Below, one piece after another: positions 6,283 to 15,606 of a stretch of 35,579 bases of DNA (positions are counted from its first letter, which is position 1; each line of letters opens with the position of its first letter). The notes beneath the pieces are model-generated. The model had not been told where the DNA came from. It made no database searches and worked only from the letters and a program-made list of their open reading frames with translations. Source of the stretch: G963666945 sp963666945. GTDB lineage: Bacteria; Bacteroidota; Bacteroidia; Bacteroidales; Marinifilaceae. A program made the translations under genes and the position numbers. Where the stretch lies: positions 1 to 35,579 of the forward strand of contig CAXXRT010000032.1 in the NCBI GenBank assembly GCA_963666945.2, written 5' to 3'.

Positions 6283-9225
6283 ATGAATACAGCAAATGAT
6301 ACTACTGAGTCTTTAATTAAGACTCTTTCCGAAATTATTGATGGTGATGTTTTTATCGATAATATTAGTCGTACAATTTATTCTACCGATGCTTCCGCTT
6401 ATAAGGAGAGGCCTTTGGGGGTAGTACGACCTAAAAACGTTGAAGATATCGGAAAGATTGTATCGTTTGCCTCGAAAAATAGTATTCCCTTGATTCCTCG
6501 CACTGCCGGGACTTCCCTTGCCGGTCAGGTTGTCGGTAGCGGTCTTGTTGTGGATGTTTCCCGTTATTTGAATTCCATCATTGAAATTAACAGGGAAGAA
6601 AAATTTGTTTGGGTTGAGCCTGGGGTTGTTCTTGATGAACTGAACAAAGAACTGGAAAAGGTAGGACTGTTCTTCGGTCCTGAGACCTCGACTTCCAACA
6701 GATGTATGATTGGAGGAATGGTGGGTAATAATTCCTGCGGTTCTCATTCCTTGATTTATGGGAATACCCGACAACATACCCTTGAAATAAAGGGCTTTTT
6801 AAGCAATGGTGAAGGGGTTGTTTTCGGTTCATTAAGCGATGAGGGTTTTGAAGCAAAATGTGGTCTTGATAATCTTGAAGGAATTATATACAGGGGACTA
6901 AACGAGATTCTTTCCAATAAGGAAAATAAAGAAGAAATCCTGAGAGAGTTTCCGCATCCCGAGATAGAAAGACGAAATACGGGTTATGCTATTGATATTC
7001 TTTCTTTAAGCTCACCTTTTGAAGAAGGGGGGGAGGATTTTAATATGTGTAAGCTTATTGCCGGATCGGAGGGAACTCTTTGTTTTATTACTGCAATAAA
7101 GCTGAATCTTGTCGATATTCCTCCCAAAGAAAAAGGGGTGGTTTGTGCTCATTTTAATTCCCTTGAAGAGGCTTATAAAGCTAATATAGTGGCCCGTGAG
7201 TTTAATCCCGGAGCCATTGAACTGATGGACAAAGCCATATTGGATCTGGCTTCGGCAAATGGAAATCTGCAAAAAAATAAATTCTTTATAGAGGGTGACC
7301 CTAAGGCTATCCTCATTGTTGAGTTTGCCCGTCATACCCGTCAGGAGATCGACAATACTTCTGAAAGGCTAAAAGATGCCATAAGAGCTGAGGGGTTTGG
7401 ATATGCCTTTACCATGGTATACGGAAAAGAGATATCTAAAATATGGCAGCTTAGAAAGGCGGGTCTTGGCGTTCTCTCTAATATGGAAGGTGATTCCAAG
7501 CCTGTGCCTGTTATTGAGGATACTGCAGTGCGTCCGGAGGATCTTCCTGAGTTTATGAGGGAGATTACGGCTATGCTCGACAGCTATGGTAAGCAGTGTG
7601 TTTACTATGCACATATCGGAACGGGAGAACTTCACCTGCGACCTGTTCTAAATCTTAAGGATGAGGGGGATGTTAAGTTGTTCCGCGATATTGCCAGGGA
7701 TACTGCTGTTATTGTAAAAAAATACAGGGGATCGTTGAGTGGCGAGCATGGTGACGGAAGATTAAGGGGTGAGTTTATTCCTTTAATGGTCGGAGAAAAA
7801 AATTATAAGCTTTTGAAGGATGTGAAGGATTTATTCGATCCTAATCATTTGTTAAATCCCGGAAAAATTGTTGATACTCCTGTAATGAATACTTCGTTAA
7901 GGCTGAAGGTTGGGAAAAAAGATCTGGGTGTAAGGACATATTTCGACTGGTCGGATAAGGGTGGTGTGCTTGAGGCTGCTGAGAGATGTACCGGTAGCGG
8001 GGACTGTAGAAAGAGTCATATAATAGGAGGAACCATGTGTCCCAGTTATATGGGATCGCGTAACGAGCAGGCTTCTACCAGGGCAAGGGCTAATCTTTTA
8101 AGGGAATTTTTAACTAATTCTACCAATAAAAATCCTTTCGACCATAAAGAGATTTACGAGGTTCTGGATCTTTGTCTCTCGTGTAAGGCCTGTAAGTCGG
8201 AGTGTCCATCAAGTGTTGATATGGCAAGACTGAAGGCTGAATTTTTGCAACATTATTACGATGCCAATGGTATTTCTTTTCGCACAAGGTTGATAGGATA
8301 TTATCCATTAATAAATAAGATATTAAGTCCTGTTGCACCTATATATAACTGGTTTATAGGAATCGACATGGTTTCTTATTTAATAAAGAAGATACTTGGT
8401 TTTGCTGTTGAGCGCAGTCTTCCCAGGCTTTCAAGGACAACTCTTCGAAGATGGGCTTCTTCCAATTTACATGGTGCTAGCTCCAAGGAGACACAAAGAA
8501 CCGTTTATCTTTTTGCAGACGAATTTATTAATTACAACGAGAGTGAGATAGGAATCAAGGCAATTATGCTTTTGGAGAGGCTGGGGTACAGAGTTGTTGT
8601 TCCCAAGCATTGGGAGAGTGGAAGGACTTTTATTTCTAAAGGCATGCTAAAGAGCGCTGCATTTGTTGCGAATAAAAATATCGAGATGTTGAGTGGATTG
8701 GTTAGCGAAGATACTCCTCTTTTAGGTATAGAACCATCAGCAATACTTAGCTTCAGGGATGAGTATCCTGTCTTGGTTAAGAAAGAATACAGGGATAAAG
8801 CCAAGGAATTGTCAAAGAACTGTCTTCTTATTGACGAATTTCTTGAGCAGGAAATAGATGCAGGAAGGATTACTTCAGAGTCGTTTACCAGTGAAAAAAA
8901 ACATATAAAACTTCACGGACATTGTTTCCAGAAATCTCTTTCTTCAACAGCTTGTACTTTAAAATTATTGTCATTGCCGGAGAATTATACCGCTGAGGAA
9001 ATACCATCAGGATGTTGCGGAATGGCCGGTTCTTTTGGTTTTGAAAAAGAGCACTATAATTTGTCTCAGGATATAGCTGAGTTGGTATTACTACCTGAGG
9101 TTAGAAAAACGCCTTCATCGGTGCTAATTAGTGCTCCGGGAACTTCTTGTAGACAGCAGATTGCTGATGGTACGGGTCGTGAGGCTTTGCATCCGGTTGA
9201 GATACTTTTTGATGCTTTGAGGTAG
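6283..9225 (+). CDS. FAD-linked oxidase / Fe-S protein (YdiJ-like D-2-hydroxyacid dehydrogenase)
   Basis: A 980-residue fusion enzyme. Residues about 35-280 form the FAD_binding_4 (PCMH) domain with PRTAGTSLAGQ (72-82), NNSCGSHSLIYGNT and GSEGTLCFITA. About 290-540 is the FAD-oxidase C-terminal domain, with HIGTGELHLRP, LSGEHGDGRLRGEFIP and DPNHLLNPGKI. Two Fe-S motifs follow: CTGSGDCRK...MCPSYM from about 569 and CLSCKACKSECP near 632. The end carries a CCG-type cluster domain, with HGHCFQKSL near 879 and SGCCGMAGSFGFE near 908. This order equals E. coli YdiJ (about 1,018 residues), which oxidises D-2-hydroxyglutarate, and fused GlcD-GlcF types. The likely reaction is oxidation of a D-2-hydroxyacid, with electrons leaving through the clusters; the substrate is not determined here. 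No signal peptide. It appears to be transcribed alone. Confidence 0.9.
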   Translation: MNTANDTTESLIKTLSEIIDGDVFIDNISRTIYSTDASAYKERPLGVVRPKNVEDIGKIVSFASKNSIPLIPRTAGTSLAGQVVGSGLVVDVSRYLNSIIEINREEKFVWVEPGVVLDELNKELEKVGLFFGPETSTSNRCMIGGMVGNNSCGSHSLIYGNTRQHTLEIKGFLSNGEGVVFGSLSDEGFEAKCGLDNLEGIIYRGLNEILSNKENKEEILREFPHPEIERRNTGYAIDILSLSSPFEEGGEDFNMCKLIAGSEGTLCFITAIKLNLVDIPPKEKGVVCAHFNSLEEAYKANIVAREFNPGAIELMDKAILDLASANGNLQKNKFFIEGDPKAILIVEFARHTRQEIDNTSERLKDAIRAEGFGYAFTMVYGKEISKIWQLRKAGLGVLSNMEGDSKPVPVIEDTAVRPEDLPEFMREITAMLDSYGKQCVYYAHIGTGELHLRPVLNLKDEGDVKLFRDIARDTAVIVKKYRGSLSGEHGDGRLRGEFIPLMVGEKNYKLLKDVKDLFDPNHLLNPGKIVDTPVMNTSLRLKVGKKDLGVRTYFDWSDKGGVLEAAERCTGSGDCRKSHIIGGTMCPSYMGSRNEQASTRARANLLREFLTNSTNKNPFDHKEIYEVLDLCLSCKACKSECPSSVDMARLKAEFLQHYYDANGISFRTRLIGYYPLINKILSPVAPIYNWFIGIDMVSYLIKKILGFAVERSLPRLSRTTLRRWASSNLHGASSKETQRTVYLFADEFINYNESEIGIKAIMLLERLGYRVVVPKHWESGRTFISKGMLKSAAFVANKNIEMLSGLVSEDTPLLGIEPSAILSFRDEYPVLVKKEYRDKAKELSKNCLLIDEFLEQEIDAGRITSESFTSEKKHIKLHGHCFQKSLSSTACTLKLLSLPENYTAEEIPSGCCGMAGSFGFEKEHYNLSQDIAELVLLPEVRKTPSSVLISAPGTSCRQQIADGTGREALHPVEILFDALR

Positions 9226-9601
9226 GTATGATGAGATACTTGGAGTTTATATTTGTTCGTTTTGCTATTTAAAGGCCTTAGAATTTGCCAATGAATTAAA
9301 TTTTACTTTTAGATCTTTATATTAGCGTATATCTGTTAATATATTCCAAGGTTGTTTGAATTTCAATAATTTAAATCAGAAAAATATTTTTTGTTATTAA
9401 AATTTATTCATAAATTTGGTTACTATAATAATGATTCAGTTGTTTTTGATCGGACATAAAGGAATCATTTAGATTAATTACCTGCCTTTTTACCTGCTAA
9501 TACCTTCCAGCATTAGCAATATTGTTGTTATATGTTAATTTTTGAATTTATATGTCGTAAACGATACCAATATATTTACAATAATTTAAATGTATAGAAC
9601 T
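9226..9601. other. Intergenic region before the tricorn-like protease gene
   Basis: AT-rich, no gene. TAAATTTG at 9411-9418 with a TTG at 9391-9393 (17-base spacer) is a weak promoter candidate. TGCTAAT (9495-9501) and ATTAGCA (9512-9518) make a perfect 7-bp inverted repeat with a 10-base gap, possibly an operator or a weak hairpin in the leader. No terminator is evident after the dehydrogenase gene. Confidence 0.45.
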
Positions 9602-12600
9602 ATGAACCTTTTAAGAATTAAATTTGTTTTTGCTTTCATGCTCTTTTCAACGCTTTTGTTTGCAAAAGAGACCAGATTATTAAGAAATCCGGCTATCAGC
9701 AATAGTAATATTGCTTTTGTTTATGCAGGTGATATCTGGGTTGCCGGTATTGATGGTAGTAATCCTCTTAGATTAACATCGTTTCCAGGGGAGGAAGCCA
9801 ACCCTCAATTTTCTCCTGACGGGAAGATGGTTGCTTTCTCAGCTGCCTATGATGGAAATACAGATGTCTATGTTGTATCTATCGACGGAGGACAGCCTCA
9901 AAGATTGACATGGCATCCGGGCGCTGATATTGTAAGTGGGTGGAGTCCCGACGGAAAGTACGTATTGTTTGTTTCCGGAAGAAAACAGGCTCCTTATTCT
10001 TTCCCTGACCAAATGTTTAAGGTTGCTTTAAATGGGGGCGGATTGCCTATTCAGTTTAATATCCCAAGAATAAATAAGGGAAAATATTCTCCTGATGGAA
10101 AGAGTTTTGTTTATCAACTTATAAGACCTTGGGAGGCGGAATGGAGAAATTACAGGGGTGGACAGAATAAGCCTTTGAGAATAATTGACCTTAAGAGTCT
10201 TAAGTATAAAAAGATACCATGGGATAATTCAAATGATAAGGATCCTGTGTGGGTTGGCAACAAGATTTTCTTTTTATCGGACCGTGATTATGCTATGAAT
10301 ATATGGTCTTACGATACCAGGACAGAGGAGTTGAATCAGGTGACTCATTATAAGGAATTTGACTGTAAGAATCTGGAAACCGGTGGTGGCAATCTTATTT
10401 TTGAAAATGGAGGATATCTTTATACAATGAATACAAATGGAGATGAGCCACGAAAGTTATCTATAACTGTAAATGGAGATTTTCCTTGGATGAGACCTCA
10501 GTGGAAAAATGTAGGAAGAGAAATTACTTATGCATCAATCTCCCCGACAGGTAAACGCGCTGTTGTCTGTGCAAGGGGTGAAATATTTACTGTACCTGCC
10601 GAAAAGGGCGATGTAAGAAATCTTACAAATAGCAGCGGTGCTGCCGATAGAGAGCCTGCATGGTCTCCTGATGGTAAAAATATTAGCTGGTTCTCAGATG
10701 AGGGTGGTGAATATCAGCTTGTAATTGCCGATCAGTATGGGAAGGTTCAAAAGAAGATTAAATTAGAGAATCCTACTTTCTATTATACTCCTGTGTGGTC
10801 GCCTGATTCTAAGTATATCAGTTATGGTGATGCAGACAGGACTCTTTGGTTGATGGAGGTAGAGACAGGTATTGCTACAAAGATTGATAATGAGGGTTTT
10901 GCTTCTCCTGGTCGTGTGATTTACCCTGAGTGGGCTCCCGATTCAAAATGGATAGCTTATACGAAAAGATTAAAGAGTGAGTATAAGGCTATATTTGTTT
11001 ATTCATTGGACAAGAAAAAATCTTTCCAGATAAGCGATGGTATGTCTGATTGTATTTCACCTGCATGGGATAAGAGTGGTAAGTATATTTACTTCCTTGC
11101 AAGTACTAACTATGCATTGAATGTTGGTTGGCTTGATATGTCCTCTATTGAAAGACCTGTAAGACGTGCAATTTATCTGGCTGTATTATCCAAAGATACT
11201 CCTTCTCCTTTGGCTCCTGAAAGTGATGAGGAAACTTTAAAGGAAGATAAGGCAGATAATGGTAAGGATAAAAAGAATGGTAAAGATGACAAGAAGAAGG
11301 CAGAGGAGTCTAAGGACAAGAAAAAGGATGCCGATGGTGTAAAGATTGATTTTGATGGTTTAAGTCAGAGAATTATAGCACTTGATATTCCTGAAAGAGA
11401 ATATACTAGTGTGGAAGCAGGGAAAGAGGGAGTGATTTTTTATGATGAAGGTGCTACTGATGGAGGTTCTGCAAGTCTTCACAGGTATAATATAAAAGAG
11501 AAGAAGGGAGAAAAATTAATTGATGGAATGATAGCTTTCCGGTTGTCTTTCGATAAGAATAAAGTGTTGTATTTCTTGAAGAATATGACATGTGGAATAT
11601 TTGATGCTACAGGAAAACCAAATCCTGGTAAAGATAAAATAAAGACTGACGATCTTCAGGCTTTAATCGATCCTAAGATAGAATGTAAGCAGATGTTCAG
11701 GGAAGCATGGAGATACCAGAGGGATTTCTTCTATGTAGATAATGTTCATGGTCTTGATCTTGAATGGGCTTATAATACTTATTCACCCTGGGTAGAGGAT
11801 GTGGCTCACCGTTCTGATATGAACTATCTTCTTGATATCTTTAGCGGTGAGACTTCTATCGGTCACTCGTTTGTATATGGTGGTGATTTTCCGGAATATA
11901 AAAGGGTTCCTGTAGGACTTCTTGGCGCGGACTATAAAATTGATGGTAACAGGTATGTAATAAGTAAGATTTATGACGGTGAAAACTGGAATCCCGGATT
12001 GAGGGCTCCATTGAGTGGACCTGGTATTGATATTAAGGAAGGGGAATATATTATAGCTGTTAACGGTAAGCCTCTTTATACTAATATTAATCTTTATTCA
12101 GTATTTGATAAAACAGCAAATAAACAAATAAAGTTAAGGGTAAATACTAAGCCAACAATGGAAGGTTCAAGAGAAATAACTGTTGTGCCAGTATCAAATG
12201 AGCAGGCTCTCAGACAGCATGCCTGGGTTGAAAATAACCGTAGAATGGTCGATAAACTTTCAGGAGGGAGATTAGCTTACGTATGGCTCCCAAATACAGG
12301 TATGGGAGGATATAATAATTTCAACAGATATTATTTTGCACAAAAAGATAAGAAGGGTGCGATTATTGATGAGCGTTTTAATCAGGGTGGACTTGTTGCC
12401 GATTACATAGTGGATCTGTTGTCAAGAGATTTAATGGGATATTTTAATAATCCTATTGGGGATAAACAGGCTTTTACAAGTCCTGATGCCGGAATATGGG
12501 GTCCAAAGGTGATGATTATAAATGAAATGGCTGGTTCTGGAGGTGATGCTCTTCCATATATGTTTAAGAAGAAAAAGATTGGTCCTTTGGTTGGAACTCG

Positions 12601-12886
12601 TACTTGGGGTGGACTAGTTGGAATATGGGATGTACCTGGACTTATTGACGGAGGCAGGATTACTGCACCAAGAGGTGGATTCTATAATACCAATGGTGAA
12701 TGGGACGTGGAAAATAAGGGTGTTGCTCCTGATGTAGAGGTGGAGCAGGATCCTGCTATGCAAAATAAGGGCCGTGATACCCAGTTAGAGAAAGCAGTGG
12801 ATGTTGCTCTTGAGCTACTGAAAAAGCAGGAAATAAAACTTAAGCCTCAGCCTGCCGATCCGGTAAGGGTTAGAAGGCCAGAATAA
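9602..12886 (+). CDS. Tricorn protease-like S41 peptidase
   Basis: A secreted or periplasmic protein of about 1,094 residues. ATG 9602 gives a clean signal peptide (MNLLRIKFVFAFMLFSTLLF, then A-K-E); ATG 9590 is also possible. Positions below use the 9590 start. About residues 30-530 are WD40-like TolB/PD40 propeller repeats (FSPDGK, WSPDGKY, WSPDGKN, WSPDSKY, WAPDSKW). A Lys/Asp/Glu-rich linker near 545-580 joins a core domain, a PDZ domain and the S41 peptidase domain. Candidate catalytic residues by analogy with Thermoplasma tricorn are H759 in SIGHSF, S983 in MAGSGGDAL and E1041 in WDVENKGV; the S-E spacing of 58 equals tricorn's. Oddities: the residue before the histidine is Gly where tricorn has Ser745, and the residue after S983 is Gly where tricorn has Asp966. 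It probably degrades peptides in the periplasm. A strong terminator follows. Confidence 0.9.
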   Translation: MNLLRIKFVFAFMLFSTLLFAKETRLLRNPAISNSNIAFVYAGDIWVAGIDGSNPLRLTSFPGEEANPQFSPDGKMVAFSAAYDGNTDVYVVSIDGGQPQRLTWHPGADIVSGWSPDGKYVLFVSGRKQAPYSFPDQMFKVALNGGGLPIQFNIPRINKGKYSPDGKSFVYQLIRPWEAEWRNYRGGQNKPLRIIDLKSLKYKKIPWDNSNDKDPVWVGNKIFFLSDRDYAMNIWSYDTRTEELNQVTHYKEFDCKNLETGGGNLIFENGGYLYTMNTNGDEPRKLSITVNGDFPWMRPQWKNVGREITYASISPTGKRAVVCARGEIFTVPAEKGDVRNLTNSSGAADREPAWSPDGKNISWFSDEGGEYQLVIADQYGKVQKKIKLENPTFYYTPVWSPDSKYISYGDADRTLWLMEVETGIATKIDNEGFASPGRVIYPEWAPDSKWIAYTKRLKSEYKAIFVYSLDKKKSFQISDGMSDCISPAWDKSGKYIYFLASTNYALNVGWLDMSSIERPVRRAIYLAVLSKDTPSPLAPESDEETLKEDKADNGKDKKNGKDDKKKAEESKDKKKDADGVKIDFDGLSQRIIALDIPEREYTSVEAGKEGVIFYDEGATDGGSASLHRYNIKEKKGEKLIDGMIAFRLSFDKNKVLYFLKNMTCGIFDATGKPNPGKDKIKTDDLQALIDPKIECKQMFREAWRYQRDFFYVDNVHGLDLEWAYNTYSPWVEDVAHRSDMNYLLDIFSGETSIGHSFVYGGDFPEYKRVPVGLLGADYKIDGNRYVISKIYDGENWNPGLRAPLSGPGIDIKEGEYIIAVNGKPLYTNINLYSVFDKTANKQIKLRVNTKPTMEGSREITVVPVSNEQALRQHAWVENNRRMVDKLSGGRLAYVWLPNTGMGGYNNFNRYYFAQKDKKGAIIDERFNQGGLVADYIVDLLSRDLMGYFNNPIGDKQAFTSPDAGIWGPKVMIINEMAGSGGDALPYMFKKKKIGPLVGTRTWGGLVGIWDVPGLIDGGRITAPRGGFYNTNGEWDVENKGVAPDVEVEQDPAMQNKGRDTQLEKAVDVALELLKKQEIKLKPQPADPVRVRRPE

Positions 12887-12909
12887 TGATTAAAAATTAT
12901 TTATTATCA

Positions 12910-12939
12910 CAGGGTGCTTATAAAGTACCCTGTTTTTTT
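12910..12939 (+). terminator. Terminator after the tricorn-like gene
   Basis: CAGGGTGCTT (12910-12919) pairs with AAGTACCCTG (12923-12932), a 10-bp stem with one wobble and a three-base loop, followed by seven T. It separates the protease from the efflux operon. Confidence 0.9.
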
Positions 12940-13078
12940 CTATAATAAAATAGATACTTGTTAAATACAGTAGTGTTTTTATATAACATTTATGTTTATT
13001 GTTCGTAACAAAAGTCACAGATGGATAATAAAATATTATGGAAATTTGTTACAGAAAACGAATAATAAATTAAATGAT

Positions 13079-14416
13079 ATGCTAAATGTTAAAACTATTT
13101 CTTTTTGCATAACCGGGCTTTTGATATCTTTTTATGCTTATTCTCAGGAAGGAATAATAAGATTAAGTCTTGATGATGCAATAAAAAGGGCTGAGGAAAA
13201 TAACTGGCAGATAAACAAGTCGAAGGCTCAGGGTAAGGTGGCTAAGTTTGATTTCAGGCAGACAAACTCATTGTTTTTACCGGATATTAATTTATCTCAT
13301 TCTGTAATAGCTACCAACGATCCATTGATGGCTTTTGGTTTTAAGCTTAAACAGGAAATTGTTGGCAATTCTGATTTTAATCCGGTATTGCTTAACGATC
13401 CGGGACGTATTGAAAATTTTACTACTAAAGTTGAGGTCAAACAGCCTTTGATAAATGTAGATGGCTTTTATGCCCGTAAGGCAGCAAAGGAAAAGATGAG
13501 GGCTGTTGATTATCAGACTGAAAGAGCTATTAATTATACGAAATACGAGGTTAAGAAGGCTTACTATCAGTTGGAATTGACAAAGGAGGCTATTGAGGTT
13601 GTAAAAAAATCTTACGAAATGGCAAAATCCGCTAGTAAACTTACTGAGGATAACTTAAAGCAGGGGTATGTTAAAGAAGCTGATCTTTTATCTGCTAAAG
13701 TTCGTGTGTTTGAGATTGAAAATCAGTTGTCTGAGGCAACAAACAATTACAAGATGGCGCAGGAATATCTGGCATTTCTTTTAGGATTCGACATAAATAC
13801 AGAAATAGAGACTACCGATGTACTTAATATAAGTCCTGTTGTCATGGATAATATATCTGAGGGGAATAATCTTATAGATAATCGTTCGGATATATTGGCA
13901 TATAAAAATGGTGTTGAGGCAAGAAAGAGCATGCTTAGATCCAGCAGATTTAAGTTTTTGCCAAGACTTAATGCTTTTGGGCAGTACGAATGGAATGATG
14001 ATAAATTACTGGGCAATAATGCTGAGAATTATATGCTTGGGGCAAGTCTTTCCTGGAATATATTTTCAGGCTACAGGAATATTGCAAAAGTACAAAAGGC
14101 TAAGGCAGAATTGAGGATTGCGGGTCTTGATTATGATGAATATCTGCAAAAAAGCAAGATGGAGATAGAAAGCGCTAAGAGGAATGTGGCGGTTGCATTT
14201 AAGAAATTGCAGACTAGCAGACTGGCAAAAGAACAGGCTAAAGAGTCTTTAAGAATTAGAATGGACAGATATAAGCAAGGTCTTGAAAAGACAACTGATT
14301 TGCTTTTTTCCGAGACGGTGTCATCTGCAAGGAATCTTGGTTTTATAAAATCTGTTTATGATTATCATATTGCCGTTTTCCAGTTAGAGTTTTTATTAGA
14401 AAAGAAGTTGAAATAA
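13079..14416 (+). CDS. TolC family outer-membrane efflux protein
   Basis: The outer-membrane channel of the following RND system, 445 residues from ATG 13079. That start gives a normal signal peptide (MLNVKTISFCITGLLISFYA, then YSQ); the frame is open from ATG 12992, but the extra 29 residues are hydrophilic and would precede the signal. The mature protein opens with IRLSLDDAIKRAEENNWQI, the standard outer-membrane efflux protein start, and has two long helical repeats with coiled-coil character (KYEVKKAYYQLELTKEAIEV and KMEIESAKRNVAVAFKKL), each followed by strand-rich segments. It is spaced 16 bases from the adaptor gene. Export substrate unknown. Confidence 0.9.
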   Translation: MLNVKTISFCITGLLISFYAYSQEGIIRLSLDDAIKRAEENNWQINKSKAQGKVAKFDFRQTNSLFLPDINLSHSVIATNDPLMAFGFKLKQEIVGNSDFNPVLLNDPGRIENFTTKVEVKQPLINVDGFYARKAAKEKMRAVDYQTERAINYTKYEVKKAYYQLELTKEAIEVVKKSYEMAKSASKLTEDNLKQGYVKEADLLSAKVRVFEIENQLSEATNNYKMAQEYLAFLLGFDINTEIETTDVLNISPVVMDNISEGNNLIDNRSDILAYKNGVEARKSMLRSSRFKFLPRLNAFGQYEWNDDKLLGNNAENYMLGASLSWNIFSGYRNIAKVQKAKAELRIAGLDYDEYLQKSKMEIESAKRNVAVAFKKLQTSRLAKEQAKESLRIRMDRYKQGLEKTTDLLFSETVSSARNLGFIKSVYDYHIAVFQLEFLLEKKLK

Positions 14417-14432
14417 TTAAAAATATAATCAT

Positions 14433-15518
14433 ATGAACCTAAAACAATATCTTTTATTAGGAATTATTATTAGCTCTTTTTTTATACTTCAATCTTGTGG
14501 TGGTGGAGAAAATAAAAAAGAGAGCGTAAAGACTGATATAACAGTTGTGGTTGAGAAAGCCCGTCTTGATATGAATCCAGATATATTAAGTTTCTCAGGA
14601 AAGATAGAGGCTGAAACTCATTCAAATATTAGTACAAGGATAATGGGGCAGATATCCAAAATATTTGTTATACCCGGACAAAAGGTGAAGAAGGATGATC
14701 TTCTTTTGAAGATTAAAAGCAAGGATATTAAGGCTAAAAAGGCTCAGGTTAATGCCAATATGGCATCTGCAAGATCTGCATATTCCAACGCCGAAAAAGA
14801 TTATATCAGGTATAAGACTTTGTTTGGACAGGGGAGTGCATCTCAAAAAGAGATGGACGATATGACTACTCGGTATAATATTGCAAAGGCTAATCTCAGT
14901 GCATTGGAAGAGATGGGAAATGAGGTTGATGAGATTCTCAGGTATGCCAATATACGTGCTCCTTATAGTGGTGTGATTACTCAAAAATATGTGAATGAAG
15001 GGGATCTGGCCTCGCCGGGTATGCCTCTACTAGCAATTGAGAAACAATCTGAATTTATTGTTAAAGCAAGGGTTCCTGAGTCGGAAATATCTTTAGTGAA
15101 AAAAGGTAATAAGGTTAATGTTAAGGTAAAAGCTATGGGTGATATGATGCTTGAGGGTGTGGTTACTGAGGTTAATCCGTCTGCTCTTTATACGGGGAAT
15201 CAGTATGAAGCCAGGGTTGTTCTTAAGCCGACTGATTTACAAAAGGATAGTTTGTTTTCTGGAATGTATGTTAGTGTTTTGCTTCCTAAAGGAGGTGTTC
15301 CAAGTATTATGGTTCCTAAAGAAGTGTTGGTATATAGAGGTCAACTTACGGGCTTATATGTGGTAAGTGTATCTGGAACGGCTATGTTAAGGTGGGTTCG
15401 GATAGGTAAAAGCGTTGGTGATATGGTAGAGATCTTATCAGGATTAAGCGATGGAGAGCAGTACATAAAGTCTTATAAGGGTAAGATTTGGGATGGTGCA
15501 GTTGTAAAGGTGGAATAA
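14433..15518 (+). CDS. RND efflux periplasmic adaptor (membrane fusion lipoprotein)
   Basis: A 361-residue HlyD/AcrA-type adaptor linking the pump to the TolC-like channel. It has a lipoprotein signal with the lipobox LQSC (Cys22) followed by GGGENKK. The biotinyl-lipoyl half motifs are ISTRIMGQISKIFVIPGQKV and IRAPYSGVITQKYVNEGDL; between them is a helical hairpin (KAQVNANMASARSAYSNAEK onward). Beta-barrel and membrane-proximal parts follow (VPESEISLVKKGNKVNVKVK; SGMYVSVLLPKG). Second gene of a four-gene operon; an 88-base gap to the pump contains ACACAAG/CTTGTGT (15545-15551, 15574-15580), a weak inverted repeat. Confidence 0.92.
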   Translation: MNLKQYLLLGIIISSFFILQSCGGGENKKESVKTDITVVVEKARLDMNPDILSFSGKIEAETHSNISTRIMGQISKIFVIPGQKVKKDDLLLKIKSKDIKAKKAQVNANMASARSAYSNAEKDYIRYKTLFGQGSASQKEMDDMTTRYNIAKANLSALEEMGNEVDEILRYANIRAPYSGVITQKYVNEGDLASPGMPLLAIEKQSEFIVKARVPESEISLVKKGNKVNVKVKAMGDMMLEGVVTEVNPSALYTGNQYEARVVLKPTDLQKDSLFSGMYVSVLLPKGGVPSIMVPKEVLVYRGQLTGLYVVSVSGTAMLRWVRIGKSVGDMVEILSGLSDGEQYIKSYKGKIWDGAVVKVE

Positions 15519-15606
15519 GGTGAGTTATCCTTATCTTAAGTAAAACACAAGAACATATGTAAAGAATTAACTACTTGTGTAATTTTTAATCAAAAAAATT
15601 AAATAC

